From Citrobacter amalonaticus (GTDB lineage Bacteria > Pseudomonadota > Gammaproteobacteria > Enterobacterales > Enterobacteriaceae), in assembly GCF_002918555.1 (NCBI RefSeq), contig NZ_PQMB01000010.1:53098-117097 (forward strand): 64,000 nucleotides of DNA. Direction: 5' to 3'. The notes below the pieces were generated by a model that had not been told where the DNA came from, searched no databases, and saw only the letters and a program-made list of their open reading frames with translations. Positions 18,392 through 26,637 of the stretch are shown here, piece after piece. Numbering within the stretch: the first letter of the stretch is position 1; every line of letters starts with the position of its first letter. A program made the translations under genes and the position numbers.

Positions 18392-19809
18392 GATGTCTCT
18401 CCGCTTGCGACGGTTTGCGCCAGTGTGGCAATGGCATCAACAAAACAGCGCATTGGGGCAGTTGTAATCCCCGCGCCAATCTGACCGACACCGGCCTGTT
18501 TATGGGCAATACCGGTATTAATGATCGGTAAAATGCCCCGGTCGGCTACCTTACGCGCATCAATTCCTGCCGCCGTCGGGGCGAAATTGAGCGCTGGCAG
18601 CGTAAATGCCGGGTTGCCGCCGAACGTGATTGCCTGCATGAGTCTGCTGTTATTGGTGGCATCCGTTGGTGTTCCACCGACAAATTTCACAATCGCCGGG
18701 GACGAGGCCATCGCAAAACCGCCAACGCCTGCGGTTTCGGTAATCGCGCTGTCACCGAGATCGGCCGCTGCGTCATCCACGCCGTAGCCGGGGAAAAATA
18801 ACCCTTCCACGGCATTGGCCGGCGCCTGAAACCACTGGTCGCCCGTACCCGAAAGACGAATGCCAAAATTCACGCCGTTACGGGCCATGACGGTAACCAG
18901 GGAGCTGAAGGGGACACTGGCGGCAGCGTCCATCATTGCTTTGCAGGCCGCCATCGAAAGGTTAAGGAAGAAGTGATCGTTACCGGTAACAAAGGTCACC
19001 GCTCGCTGCACATGTTCCGGAGGCAGCTTACAGGACAGCAGTGCAGGCAGCAGACGCTTGATAAGCAGACCTGTCGCGGCGGCATTTCGGTTGTGAACTT
19101 CGTCGCCCATATGCAGCGCCTGGGCCATCAGCGGTTTCAACTCCAGCTCACCAAGTTGAATGACTGCCGCTTTCAGTGCCGGAGCCAGTTCGTCGCGCAT
19201 CCAGGATAAGCGGTTGAGCACTTCATCGTTGTTTGCGCCGAAACGTAATACCTTGCCCAGCCCTTCGTTAAAATTGCTGAAGGTGCGCTGACCGTTGGTT
19301 TTGTTCTTAATCACCCATAGTGGCATCGACGGACTGATAATTCCCGCCATTGGCCCGACGGCGTGATAGTGGTGGCACGGTTCAAGGTCGACTTCTCCCG
19401 CCACTATGCGGCATTCCGCCTCTTCGTGAGTGGAGGCCCAACCTTCGAACAGCATCGCGCCGACGATGGCGCCTTTCACCGGGCCGCACATGTTTTCCCA
19501 GGCGATTGGTGGCCCGGAATGGAGAATAAGCTTACGCTCAGCCATTGCCGGAATCGCCTCGTGGGCCTGCATCACATCGACCAGTACCGGTTGGGCGCTA
19601 AGGTAGCGTTCCATGGCAATTTTATTCGCCTGCTCAACCTGTGGATGACGTAATAAAAAGGCGAGTTCCAGACCGACATTCACATTTCCCTGTGCGGGCG
19701 GCTGCCAGCTCAGCGCTATCGCTTCGCCGCCGACTTTCTGAATATTGCTGGCGAAGCTCTGTAACCCGGCGTTTACGACTTTAAGCGGCTGCTTAAACAA
19801 GGTATTCAT
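18388..19809 (-). CDS. DUF1116 protein, AllG/YlbE-like carbamoyltransferase subunit
   Basis: 473 residues from the ATG at 19,809, which overlaps the FdrA stop as ATGA and has a GGGAG ribosome site. DUF1116 family: KLILHSGPPIAWENMCGPVK, EPCHHYHAVGPMAGI and SPSMPLWVI are typical. In E. coli the homologue YlbE works with FdrA and YlbF; these three were reported as the subunits of oxamate carbamoyltransferase (AllFGH). I infer the same phosphorolytic carbamoyl transfer here, forming carbamoyl phosphate, although the acceptor is not known. Confidence 0.85.
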   Translation of the reverse strand: MNTLFKQPLKVVNAGLQSFASNIQKVGGEAIALSWQPPAQGNVNVGLELAFLLRHPQVEQANKIAMERYLSAQPVLVDVMQAHEAIPAMAERKLILHSGPPIAWENMCGPVKGAIVGAMLFEGWASTHEEAECRIVAGEVDLEPCHHYHAVGPMAGIISPSMPLWVIKNKTNGQRTFSNFNEGLGKVLRFGANNDEVLNRLSWMRDELAPALKAAVIQLGELELKPLMAQALHMGDEVHNRNAAATGLLIKRLLPALLSCKLPPEHVQRAVTFVTGNDHFFLNLSMAACKAMMDAAASVPFSSLVTVMARNGVNFGIRLSGTGDQWFQAPANAVEGLFFPGYGVDDAAADLGDSAITETAGVGGFAMASSPAIVKFVGGTPTDATNNSRLMQAITFGGNPAFTLPALNFAPTAAGIDARKVADRGILPIINTGIAHKQAGVGQIGAGITTAPMRCFVDAIATLAQTVASGETS

Positions 19810-21365
19810 GCGCTTGCTCCCTTTTTCTGAATCTGAATTTGCGCCACGATACTGGCCCATTGCGCCGCCTGGGCATTGCAGTCAGCGATAATGATCCCCG
19901 CTTCCTGTAAAGCACTGACCTGACGGCTTCTTTGCTGCGGGTCGTTCTCTGTTCCGCAAACGTGGGCAATCAGCAGGGGAGCTTGCCGTGGGTCAATCCG
20001 GGCAAGCTGTTCGAGTAATTCGGCTGCCGGTGCTTCTGATGCACCGTAGCCCAGCACCAGATCGAACAGGGCAACGGCAGTCTGAGGATCGTTGAGTTCA
20101 GCGAGCAGGCGCTGATTGCGTAGCGTCGGGTCGATCATGGGATGTGGCTTACCCCGGGTAAAATCGTCATCACCCATGTCTATCAGCGTGTGACTGTGAC
20201 TTTGCCAGATACTGGTGAGCTTATGGTTGCCTGACACGGGTGTGTTTGACGCGGCGGTAAAACCGTGTTGCTGACAAATAAGTTGCGCCTCATAGCAGAA
20301 GGTTCCTCCGGCAAACACGCCGCGGATCGCCTGGCGGGTTGGGGACAGGCGCTGACTGGCTTGTTGCAGCGCATTAAGAGCCTGCTGTGAAGGCTGAGAT
20401 TTCGTCTCCGACAATGCGCGTTTGTTGAGCAATGCGACGGCAAGGTCGGCGGCGCTGGCAAGGGTCGTCGCTGCGGTTACGTTTGGTCGCGTGACGGTTT
20501 GCGGGTCGGCCCCGAGGAAATTAACGACGACCGGTTTGCCAGCAGATTGCGCCAGTTGCAGAATTCGTTCGGCTACCGCAGGGGAAGGCGGTTTGGAGAT
20601 CAGCACAATGACATGGGTCGCTTCGTCTTCTGCCAGGGATTGCAAGCCAGACAGCATTGAGATCCCGCCGATATCTTCGCTGAGATCGTGGCCGCCTGTG
20701 CCGAGTGCCTGAGAGATCCCGGCACCCAGCTGGTCAATGCGGCAGGTGACCTCCTGTATTCCTGTGCCGGAGGCGCCCACGACGCCGATATGGCCGCGGT
20801 TAACCACGTTAGCGAAACCTAAAGGGATGCCGTTAATAATGGCGGTTCCACAATCGGGTCCCATAACAAGGCGGTGACGTTCGCGAGCGAGGATTTTGAT
20901 CGCTTTTTCTTGCTCAATGCTCACGTTATCGCTGAAGATCATGACATTCAGGCCAAGATTAAGCGCTTTAATCGCTTCTGCTGCGGCATAGTCGCCAGGC
21001 ACTGAAATCAGCGCCAGATTGGCGTCGGGGTCTTTCTCCAGCGCCATTTCTATGCTCACTAAATCCGGTGCTTTGATGCCATCGTCGCCTTCTTCTTCCG
21101 GCTTATTGGTCAGCTTGTGTTCTGCGATGTCCAGCGCTTCGGCGCAGATGTCATCTTCTCCCATCACCGCAATGACCAGGTCGTTTGGTCCTGCTTTCAC
21201 ATCATCGCCAAGCCCTGCATCACGAAGCTGCTCAAGATTGGTTGATGTTCCCATAACCACTGAGGCCTGCTGAATGCCAGGCAGCGCGCTAATTTGCGCG
21301 GAAATCTGCATCAGAGATACGGAATCCTGATAGAGGTTGCTGAAAACTTTATGCTTTACTTTCAT
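19806..21365 (-). CDS. FdrA/AllF-like acyl-CoA-synthetase-fold subunit
   Basis: 519 residues from the ATG at 21,365 (MKVKHKVFSNLYQDSVSL); a GTG eight codons upstream is also open. It has the succinyl-CoA-synthetase-alpha-like fold seen in FdrA, with the conserved GPDCGTAIINGIPLGFANV and a possible phospho-histidine motif GTGGHDL. A C-terminal flavodoxin-like part follows (LILGYGASE-type segment). In E. coli FdrA is part of the oxamate carbamoyltransferase complex. It is translationally coupled to the DUF1116 gene downstream. Confidence 0.87.
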   Translation of the reverse strand: MKVKHKVFSNLYQDSVSLMQISAQISALPGIQQASVVMGTSTNLEQLRDAGLGDDVKAGPNDLVIAVMGEDDICAEALDIAEHKLTNKPEEEGDDGIKAPDLVSIEMALEKDPDANLALISVPGDYAAAEAIKALNLGLNVMIFSDNVSIEQEKAIKILARERHRLVMGPDCGTAIINGIPLGFANVVNRGHIGVVGASGTGIQEVTCRIDQLGAGISQALGTGGHDLSEDIGGISMLSGLQSLAEDEATHVIVLISKPPSPAVAERILQLAQSAGKPVVVNFLGADPQTVTRPNVTAATTLASAADLAVALLNKRALSETKSQPSQQALNALQQASQRLSPTRQAIRGVFAGGTFCYEAQLICQQHGFTAASNTPVSGNHKLTSIWQSHSHTLIDMGDDDFTRGKPHPMIDPTLRNQRLLAELNDPQTAVALFDLVLGYGASEAPAAELLEQLARIDPRQAPLLIAHVCGTENDPQQRSRQVSALQEAGIIIADCNAQAAQWASIVAQIQIQKKGASA

Positions 21366-21455
21366 TTGGTTAAGTCCATCTTTTATCACCCGAACCCAGA
21401 ATTTGGGTACAGAGAATCCGCGTAGCGATGCGCGCTACGAGAACCTTTTATTCAT

Positions 21456-22316
21456 TTAATGGTGTGCGTTCAGTGTTCTCATGCCGTGAAGTAAACCGGC
21501 GAGGCAGTCGACGCCTGATGTCGCACCAAATTGCATGACCTGTTCTGCACAGGCGATAACCGTTGTTGTCGGCGCGTCAGCATTAAGCTGTTTGAGCAAC
21601 TCGCAGATGAGTTGCGAAAAATGTCCCCGCAGTGCGCCACGTAAATAATGCTGGCTGATGTCCGTAGTGTGCGGCAGCTGCCGTTCAATAGCCTGTTGTA
21701 ACCTGGCGTAGTGAGCCGCAAGCATCGGTGGCAGCTTCCATAGCCAAAGCGCAGCCAGATAACCCAGGAGATAGTCATCACCATCCGGCGTTAACCCCTT
21801 ACCGTAGCCAATCAACCGGGGTACCTGATCTTCAAGCTGTTTCGGTGACTCCTGTGGCCTTAAACCCTGATGCAGGATATTCCCCTGCCACTGCAACGCG
21901 CTTCCAACCTTATGCTCAAGGCAAAACAGCAGCAGTTGAGCATCCAGCGTCTTGTAGTGACGCTGAGGCCACAAACCTGTTTTCGGATCCCGCGAAGCAC
22001 GCCGGAGCTGGGGTTGCCACACCGTGGCCCTGTTCAGGTCTATACGAAAGCGCTGGGCTATCACTACGCCATGGGTTAACCGAACTGGCCCGCAGCCTGC
22101 GGTTTCACGCCGCCAGTCCCACTGCTCTGGCAGCATGACCCGTGCTGCATCCGGCAGATTTTGGTACTTCTTTGCGCACAGCAGCGTAAGGTGCGTTCCC
22201 TCTTCCGAGCGCAGGTTCAGGGCATGTTGAAAGGCACTGTGAACCTGCAAAACGTGCCGCTCTTTCGCCGGGAAGAGATACCCTAACGAAAGCGCAGAGA
22301 GCGCCGCCGGCGTCAT
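21456..22316 (-). CDS. DUF2877 protein, AllH/YlbF-like
   Basis: 286-residue protein with the family hallmark GKGLTPDGDD at residues 172-181 and a C-terminal SGVDCLAGLLHG. The E. coli homologue YlbF is the third component of the reported oxamate carbamoyltransferase. The start lies 4 bases after the stop of the isochorismatase gene, so both are on one message. The 90-base gap to the FdrA gene downstream holds a small hairpin (GCGTAGCG...CGCTACG, about 21,420-21,438). Confidence 0.83.
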   Translation of the reverse strand: MTPAALSALSLGYLFPAKERHVLQVHSAFQHALNLRSEEGTHLTLLCAKKYQNLPDAARVMLPEQWDWRRETAGCGPVRLTHGVVIAQRFRIDLNRATVWQPQLRRASRDPKTGLWPQRHYKTLDAQLLLFCLEHKVGSALQWQGNILHQGLRPQESPKQLEDQVPRLIGYGKGLTPDGDDYLLGYLAALWLWKLPPMLAAHYARLQQAIERQLPHTTDISQHYLRGALRGHFSQLICELLKQLNADAPTTTVIACAEQVMQFGATSGVDCLAGLLHGMRTLNAHH

Positions 22317-22320
22317 GACG

Positions 22321-22989
22321 TCAGCCTTTCAGCCCTGCAATAATGGCATCAGCGTGACTCACCCAACCGAAAATTGCGCCCTGAGCTTTGATCATCTCCA
22401 GCGCATACTTCTGGAATTCCGGAAAGTAGGAACCCACACAATCTTCAGGGATGATGCATTCATAGCCGCGATCGTTGGCTTCCCGTACCGTCGTCGTCAC
22501 GCATACTTCAGTTGTAACGCCGCAGACAATCAGGGTTTTGATGGCGTGATTTTGCAAAATCAGATGCAGATCGGTCTGATAAAACGCGCCTTTGCCGGGC
22601 TTGTCGATAACCGGCTCGCCCGCGACGGGGTACAATTCAGGGATAATGTCGTGACCTGCTTCACCTCGTACCAGGATGCGTCCCATGGGGCCGGCTTCAC
22701 CGATAAAGGTTTTACCGCCGCGGGTGAGTTTCGCCGCCGGGCAGTCGCTAAGGTCGGCACGGTGTCCTTCACGAGTATGAATCACCAGTAAGCCTTTATC
22801 CCGTGCGGCGGCCAGAACCTCTTTGCAGGGTTCAATTGCGCTTCGAACCAACGAGACATCGTTCCCTAATGCTTCACCAAAACCACCGGCCTCGACAAAA
22901 TCACGTTGCATATCGATCATCACCAGCGCGGTGGTTTGCGGATCAAAAGGCAGAGCGAAAGGTTGGGCCTGAAAAGTGTGTTGCGTCAT
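22321..22989 (-). CDS. Isochorismatase-family amidohydrolase, biuret-hydrolase-like
   Basis: 222-residue cysteine hydrolase with the catalytic triad Asp26 (MIDMQRDF), Lys133 (DKPGKGAFY) and Cys163 (GVTTEVCVTTT). Residues around HTREGHRADL, RGEAGHDIIPELYP and REANDRGYECI resemble biuret amidohydrolase and ureidoacrylate amidohydrolase more than isochorismatase itself. It is the first gene of the leftward operon and has a strong RBS (AGGAGATAG). It probably removes an amide or ureido group to yield an N-carbamoyl product for the carbamoyltransferase. The left end of the Tn3 element is 234 bases upstream; the gap must contain the operon promoter, but I see no clear -35/-10 pair. Confidence 0.88.
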   Translation of the reverse strand: MTQHTFQAQPFALPFDPQTTALVMIDMQRDFVEAGGFGEALGNDVSLVRSAIEPCKEVLAAARDKGLLVIHTREGHRADLSDCPAAKLTRGGKTFIGEAGPMGRILVRGEAGHDIIPELYPVAGEPVIDKPGKGAFYQTDLHLILQNHAIKTLIVCGVTTEVCVTTTVREANDRGYECIIPEDCVGSYFPEFQKYALEMIKAQGAIFGWVSHADAIIAGLKG

Positions 22990-23218
22990 GATCTATCTCC
23001 TGTTCACAGAATAAGCAATTCGCTGGGGCTATGACTGAGTATTCAGGAGAATAGCGACGTTAAACAGAAAAATAGTTTGGCGCTGAGCAACGAAAATTTT
23101 GCATTCGACAGGCAGGGTAACGGCAAATGTGAAGGCGGTCATAACACCGTCTTTAGCAGCAAAAAAATTGATGCTGTGGGTCGATGTGATTAAAAAAATG
23201 GTTGCAAGAGTGTGATGC

Positions 23219-23223
23219 AATAC
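23219..23223. repeat. Left target-site duplication of the Tn3 element
   Basis: AATAC directly left of the terminal GGGG. The same five bases follow the right end at 26,954-26,958. A 5-bp duplication is the rule for Tn3-family insertion. Confidence 0.9.
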
Positions 23224-23255
23224 GGGGTTCTACGCCGGAACCGCCGAAATTTCCG
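23224..23255 (+). repeat. Left terminal inverted repeat
   Basis: Begins GGGGTTCTACGCC and ends TTTCCG. It matches the reverse complement of 26,922-26,953 at all 32 positions; the next base differs. The GGGG start is typical of Tn3-family ends. Confidence 0.95.
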
Positions 23256-24416
23256 TTATCCCAGTTTTAGCCCGGCAACCAGCGCATCCAGGTCAATAAT
23301 TTCATTATTGTTCTGAAAGGTATAATGCCCGTTCAGCAAAATGTGCTGCCAGGCCACCGGCGATATCCGGGTCAGAGCCTCAATGCCCCTTTCGTTACCT
23401 TCGGCTTCCAGTCGTTCCAGTAATCGTGACAGGATCGCGGAGTTATAATAAACAATCGCGTTGGAGATCATCCTCAAGCTGTTTCATATGGAAAAACATC
23501 GCATCCACCAGGTTGTCACTGAACTGGCGATAGCGAACCCAGGCATAACACAGCAGGTAAAGGCGGGTCTGCTCCGGCTTCAGGTTGCGAAGATCGTAAA
23601 CGGTATAGAAATTTGCCAGACTGGCGTAGTACAGCAGGTTTTGCTGCGAAATATTCAGTGTCGGCATGTCACAGGCTTTATGGTGCAGCGGCTCCAGGAT
23701 AGCCCGCTTTTCCCGTTCGTGGACCATCTGGCGCCAGCCAAAGTCACGTGCATCCTGCCTGAGGACCGCGAGCCGGGAAAGGGTATCATCACGTTCAGTC
23801 AGTTTGTTCAGGTCAGCAATAGTTGCATCATCAAGCTGTTCCGTCAGTATACGCCCCAGCCGCTACCTTTCTTCAGAAAGAACCCGGCTCACCAGATCCT
23901 GAAGCGTGGTATAACCGGGCCGGATAATTTTATGTTCGTTGAGCCAGATAATCAGCTCCGTGGCAACAAAACCGGGGGTTACATCCCTGTGTACAATGTG
24001 GGCGGCCTGCTGTTCAAGCTGTGAAGACAGCGAAGATGACCACGGGCGGTAACCAAACAGTGTGCATATTTTTTCGCGCTGAGCATAGCGTTCGTGCTTA
24101 GTGAGAGGCTGATCCTGAAGTGACTCCCCCTGGAAATAACGGCTCAGAACAAAGTTGCTGTCGTCCTTAACATCATTCCATCCGAAGCGGAAAAACAGGT
24201 GTTTAGCTTTAAAGTAAGCGATCTGAAGGATGCAATAAACTTGAGCATGAAGCCCCTGACGACTACAGGCCAGCGCCAGTTCAGACTCATTCAGCGCCAG
24301 GAACTCCAGCCGCTGTTCATCATCGAAATCGGGAAGGCCATACAGTGCTCCTGCTCGGCACTATTTAAAATCGCCAGTCGTTCGCTTTTGCCTGTCACTT
24401 TGCCGCGCGTTGTCAT
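23256..24416 (-). pseudogene. tnpA: Tn3-family transposase tnpA, internally deleted and mutated
   Basis: The minus strand from ATG at 24,416 encodes MTTRGKVTGKSERLAILNSA, the N-terminus of a Tn3 transposase. A one-base loss near 24,350 shifts the frame; the expected continuation (GLPDFDDEQRLEFLALNESE) is found in the next frame. An in-frame TAG stands at 23,865-23,867, where SEER is followed by RLGRIL. Near 23,470 the N-terminal third joins directly to the last 70 or so residues (SNAIVYYNSAILSRLLERLE ... AGLKLG), with the frame changed. About 600 residues, including the catalytic core, are missing, since the family is near 1,000 residues. The stop abuts the left inverted repeat. The gene cannot make transposase. 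Confidence 0.92.
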
Positions 24417-24564
24417 CCTGACCCCGATTAATCATGTCCGTAAGAGGATCGTTCTGCGGACAGTAAAATTTGAATTTGCGCTTCAGATAAAATCACTGCT
24501 GACGTTGTCTCATATCACTGGTACGATATCAATCTCTTTGACGGCCCCTTATACGTACATATTT
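24417..24564. promoter_or_regulatory. Divergent tnpA/tnpR control region with res-like site
   Basis: The 148-base gap between divergent tnpA and tnpR is where Tn3 elements keep the resolution site and both promoters. A clear inverted pair TGTCCG (24,435-24,440) and CGGACA (24,457-24,462), 28 bp overall, is the size of a resolvase subsite. I could not place the other two subsites with confidence. Confidence 0.55.
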
Positions 24565-25140
24565 ATGACTGAAATTCGCATTGGCTATGCCCGGTGTTCA
24601 ACTGACCGCCAGGATCTGGCTGCACAGCAGGAAGTCCTGGTCAGCCTGGGCGTCTCCCCGGACCGGATTTATACGGATAAGGGATTGACCGGTTCAAATC
24701 GCCAGCGCCCCGGACTGGATCAGGCGCTGGCGGCCGTTCGTCAGGGAGACACGCTGGTCGTACCTAAGCTGGGCAGGCTTGCCCGTTCAGTTCCTGATGC
24801 CTGGGAAATTGCCGATGCACTACAGGCACGTGGTGTGAAACTGGCTCTCGGTACAAGCATCTATGACCCGGCAGACCCGATGGGCAAAATGTTCTTCAAC
24901 GTGTTAGCGACCTTTGCAGAGTTTGAAGGTGACCTGATACGCCTGCGTACTCGCGAAGGGATGGCTATCGCCAGGGCAAAAGGGAAACTGCGGGGGAAGC
25001 AGCCGAAGCTTTCAGATAAGCAGCAAAAAGAGCTTTGCAGGATGCACGGAAGCGGCGAGTACTCAATCAGCGATTTGGCTGAATTATTTTCCGTTTCTCG
25101 ACCAACTGTTTACCGGACGCTTTCACGTGGGAAAAAATGA
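24565..25140 (+). CDS. tnpR: Serine resolvase TnpR
   Basis: 191-residue site-specific recombinase of the resolvase/invertase family that resolves Tn3 cointegrates at res. The catalytic Ser12 is in IGYARCST; further signatures are VVPKLGRLARSVPDAWEI and the helix AEFEGDLIRLRTREGMAIA. A C-terminal helix-turn-helix (SISDLAELFSVSRPTVYRTL) binds res. I chose the ATG at 24,565 because the family N-terminus begins there; the longer in-frame extension is an antisense shadow of tnpA. It looks intact and full length. Confidence 0.95.
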   Translation: MTEIRIGYARCSTDRQDLAAQQEVLVSLGVSPDRIYTDKGLTGSNRQRPGLDQALAAVRQGDTLVVPKLGRLARSVPDAWEIADALQARGVKLALGTSIYDPADPMGKMFFNVLATFAEFEGDLIRLRTREGMAIARAKGKLRGKQPKLSDKQQKELCRMHGSGEYSISDLAELFSVSRPTVYRTLSRGKK

Positions 25141-25176
25141 AAAACTGGATCTAATGAAAATAAGCAAGGAGCATTT

Positions 25177-25869
25177 ATGTACGGCAACAATGAAATTATC
25201 AGTTATTTACAGGCAAATAAGATTCTTGCGTTAAAACTCGACCACGCATTAACGGGCGTAGGAAAGGCTGTATCAAATCAGATTGAAACGATCGGCGCAG
25301 GTGCAACGCGTGCACTTTATTATACATCCTGCTTTACTGATGAATACCAGGACGTATGTCAGCAGCAAAAGTCTGAAGACATTCGGTTCAAAAATGGTGT
25401 TATTTATCTTCTTCGGCATGGCAACGTTGCGTATGACATGCTAAAAATATATTTTGAGGAAATATTTAAATATAAAACATCAGAACAGCTTGAACGTATT
25501 AAACAGATGCTTATGGCTGTTAATATCCATATTGCCGCAAGCTCACTCACAAACATGGGATTTGCTTTAGCAACGGCATCATTTGTTGCTGCAGGCATGA
25601 ATCTAAGCCTTGAACTCAGTGCCCTGGTAGGGCGAAGAACGGGACAGGTTGTTGGGGCTATTGGCTTATATGGTGTTGTGCAAAAAGCAGCAGATAGTGC
25701 GCGTCGTCTTCATATTACTCATCCAGAGTACTACTCATCGCTATATGCTCAAGAGCTGGAAATGATGTATTTCCTGATAGAGCCATTGTTTGAATGGGCT
25801 GGGGCGTTTAAAGCCCAATGGGTATCGGATGATGAAATTGCAGACATTATAACCAGGATGATTCGATAA
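25177..25869 (+). CDS. Candidate membrane-active T6SS effector, 230 aa
   Basis: I do not recognise this protein by name. It has no signal peptide. Residues 1-110 are mixed helical. Residues 112-142 form a long hydrophobic, small-residue-rich stretch (NMGFALATASFVAAG), and 155-172 a glycine-rich one (GQVVGAIGLYGVV), a pattern like proteins that insert into membranes. The next gene starts 2 bases after its stop and encodes a two-helix membrane protein, and an hcp follows. An effector next to a small membrane immunity protein and an orphan Hcp is the usual form of a type VI cassette. The pore-forming effector Ssp6 of Serratia is a precedent of similar size. Effector role is inference. Base composition is A/T-rich relative to the chromosome. 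Confidence 0.6.
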   Translation: MYGNNEIISYLQANKILALKLDHALTGVGKAVSNQIETIGAGATRALYYTSCFTDEYQDVCQQQKSEDIRFKNGVIYLLRHGNVAYDMLKIYFEEIFKYKTSEQLERIKQMLMAVNIHIAASSLTNMGFALATASFVAAGMNLSLELSALVGRRTGQVVGAIGLYGVVQKAADSARRLHITHPEYYSSLYAQELEMMYFLIEPLFEWAGAFKAQWVSDDEIADIITRMIR

Positions 25870-25871
25870 CC

Positions 25872-26072
25872 ATGATGAATCTTGTCAAAAGGTTTTTCAG
25901 GCGGATGTTCAGGTCACTGGTTTCGATGTATGGCCCGGCCGTACTGACAATCATATTCGCTTTAGTTCAGGGGGTGTTATTCCCAGATAGCCCAATCTGG
26001 CTTATCCCTTTATTTTTTGTGTTTGTGATGATTGTTTTATCTATATATGAGATTGTAAATTTCAAACGTTAA
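25872..26072 (+). CDS. Small two-helix membrane protein, candidate immunity
   Basis: 66 residues, with a basic N-terminus (VKRFFRRMFR) and two predicted membrane helices (about residues 18-36 and 42-62, separated by FPDSP). It begins 2 bases after the stop of the 230-aa gene, so the two are co-translated and probably made in fixed ratio. An inner-membrane immunity protein would be the right place to block a pore-forming effector. A holin-like or accessory role cannot be excluded. Confidence 0.6.
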   Translation: MMNLVKRFFRRMFRSLVSMYGPAVLTIIFALVQGVLFPDSPIWLIPLFFVFVMIVLSIYEIVNFKR

Positions 26073-26101
26073 ATTATCGTAAGTTTTTATAAGGGAATAA
26101 T

Positions 26102-26581
26102 ATGTCTACTCCCGCTCATTTATGGCTTGAAGATGAAAATGGATCGCCGATTGTTGGCAGTTGTTTAATGCCCCTGCGTTTGGGTTCCATCGAATTAAAA
26201 TCATTTTCGCATGGCGTAACCATTCCAGTAGATCCCAGTTGGGGCAAACTTACAGGAACGCGCGTTCATAGCCCGATCACGATAGTGAAAGAGTTTGATC
26301 AGACAACACCACTCCTGTACCGCGCTGTCTGCGAAGGCCGGACCATGAAAAAGGCGACAATCAAGATGTACCATATTCTGGAATCAGGCATCGAGGCAGA
26401 GTATTTCAATATCATTCTTGAAAACGTCAAGTTCACAACAGTTGCGCCGTATCTGGCTCCTAACGGTATGAGTAGCACCCACCTTGAAACGCTCGAATTG
26501 CGTTATGAGGCGATCACCTGGAAGTATACGGAAGGAAATATCATCTATCGTGATTCATGGAACGATCGTTGCTGCGCCTGA
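26102..26581 (+). CDS. hcp: Type VI secretion Hcp-family tube protein
   Basis: 159 residues of the Hcp1 family: an N-terminal strand region (PAHLWLEDENGSPIVGSC), then HGVTIPVD, the conserved RVHSPITIVKEFDQTTPLLY, and IKMYHILESGIEAEYFNI-like strands, ending with LELRYEAITWKY. Hcp hexamers stack as the inner tube of the T6SS and carry small effectors in the lumen. There is no C-terminal toxin extension. It is 29 bases downstream of the 66-aa gene. No other T6SS structural gene lies in the window, so it is an orphan hcp that would rely on a secretion apparatus encoded elsewhere. Confidence 0.9.
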   Translation: MSTPAHLWLEDENGSPIVGSCLMPLRLGSIELKSFSHGVTIPVDPSWGKLTGTRVHSPITIVKEFDQTTPLLYRAVCEGRTMKKATIKMYHILESGIEAEYFNIILENVKFTTVAPYLAPNGMSSTHLETLELRYEAITWKYTEGNIIYRDSWNDRCCA

Positions 26582-26594
26582 TAACTAGGGGCAT

Positions 26595-26618
26595 CAGAGG
26601 AGGCAAATACCTCCTCTG
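26595..26618 (+). terminator. Hairpin after hcp
   Basis: CAGAGGAGG and CCTCCTCTG form a perfect 9-bp stem with loop CAAATA. No long U-run follows, so it may be an attenuator or mRNA-stabilising end between hcp and the last cargo gene. Confidence 0.55.
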
Positions 26619-26637
26619 GCACTAACGAGGAGAGAAA

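Noticed and set aside
24199..24564. N-terminal extension of tnpR in the same frame
   Set aside because: The extension is antisense to tnpA remains and runs through the res region; resolvases begin at MTEIRIGYARC-type sequences, so ATG 24,565 is the real start.
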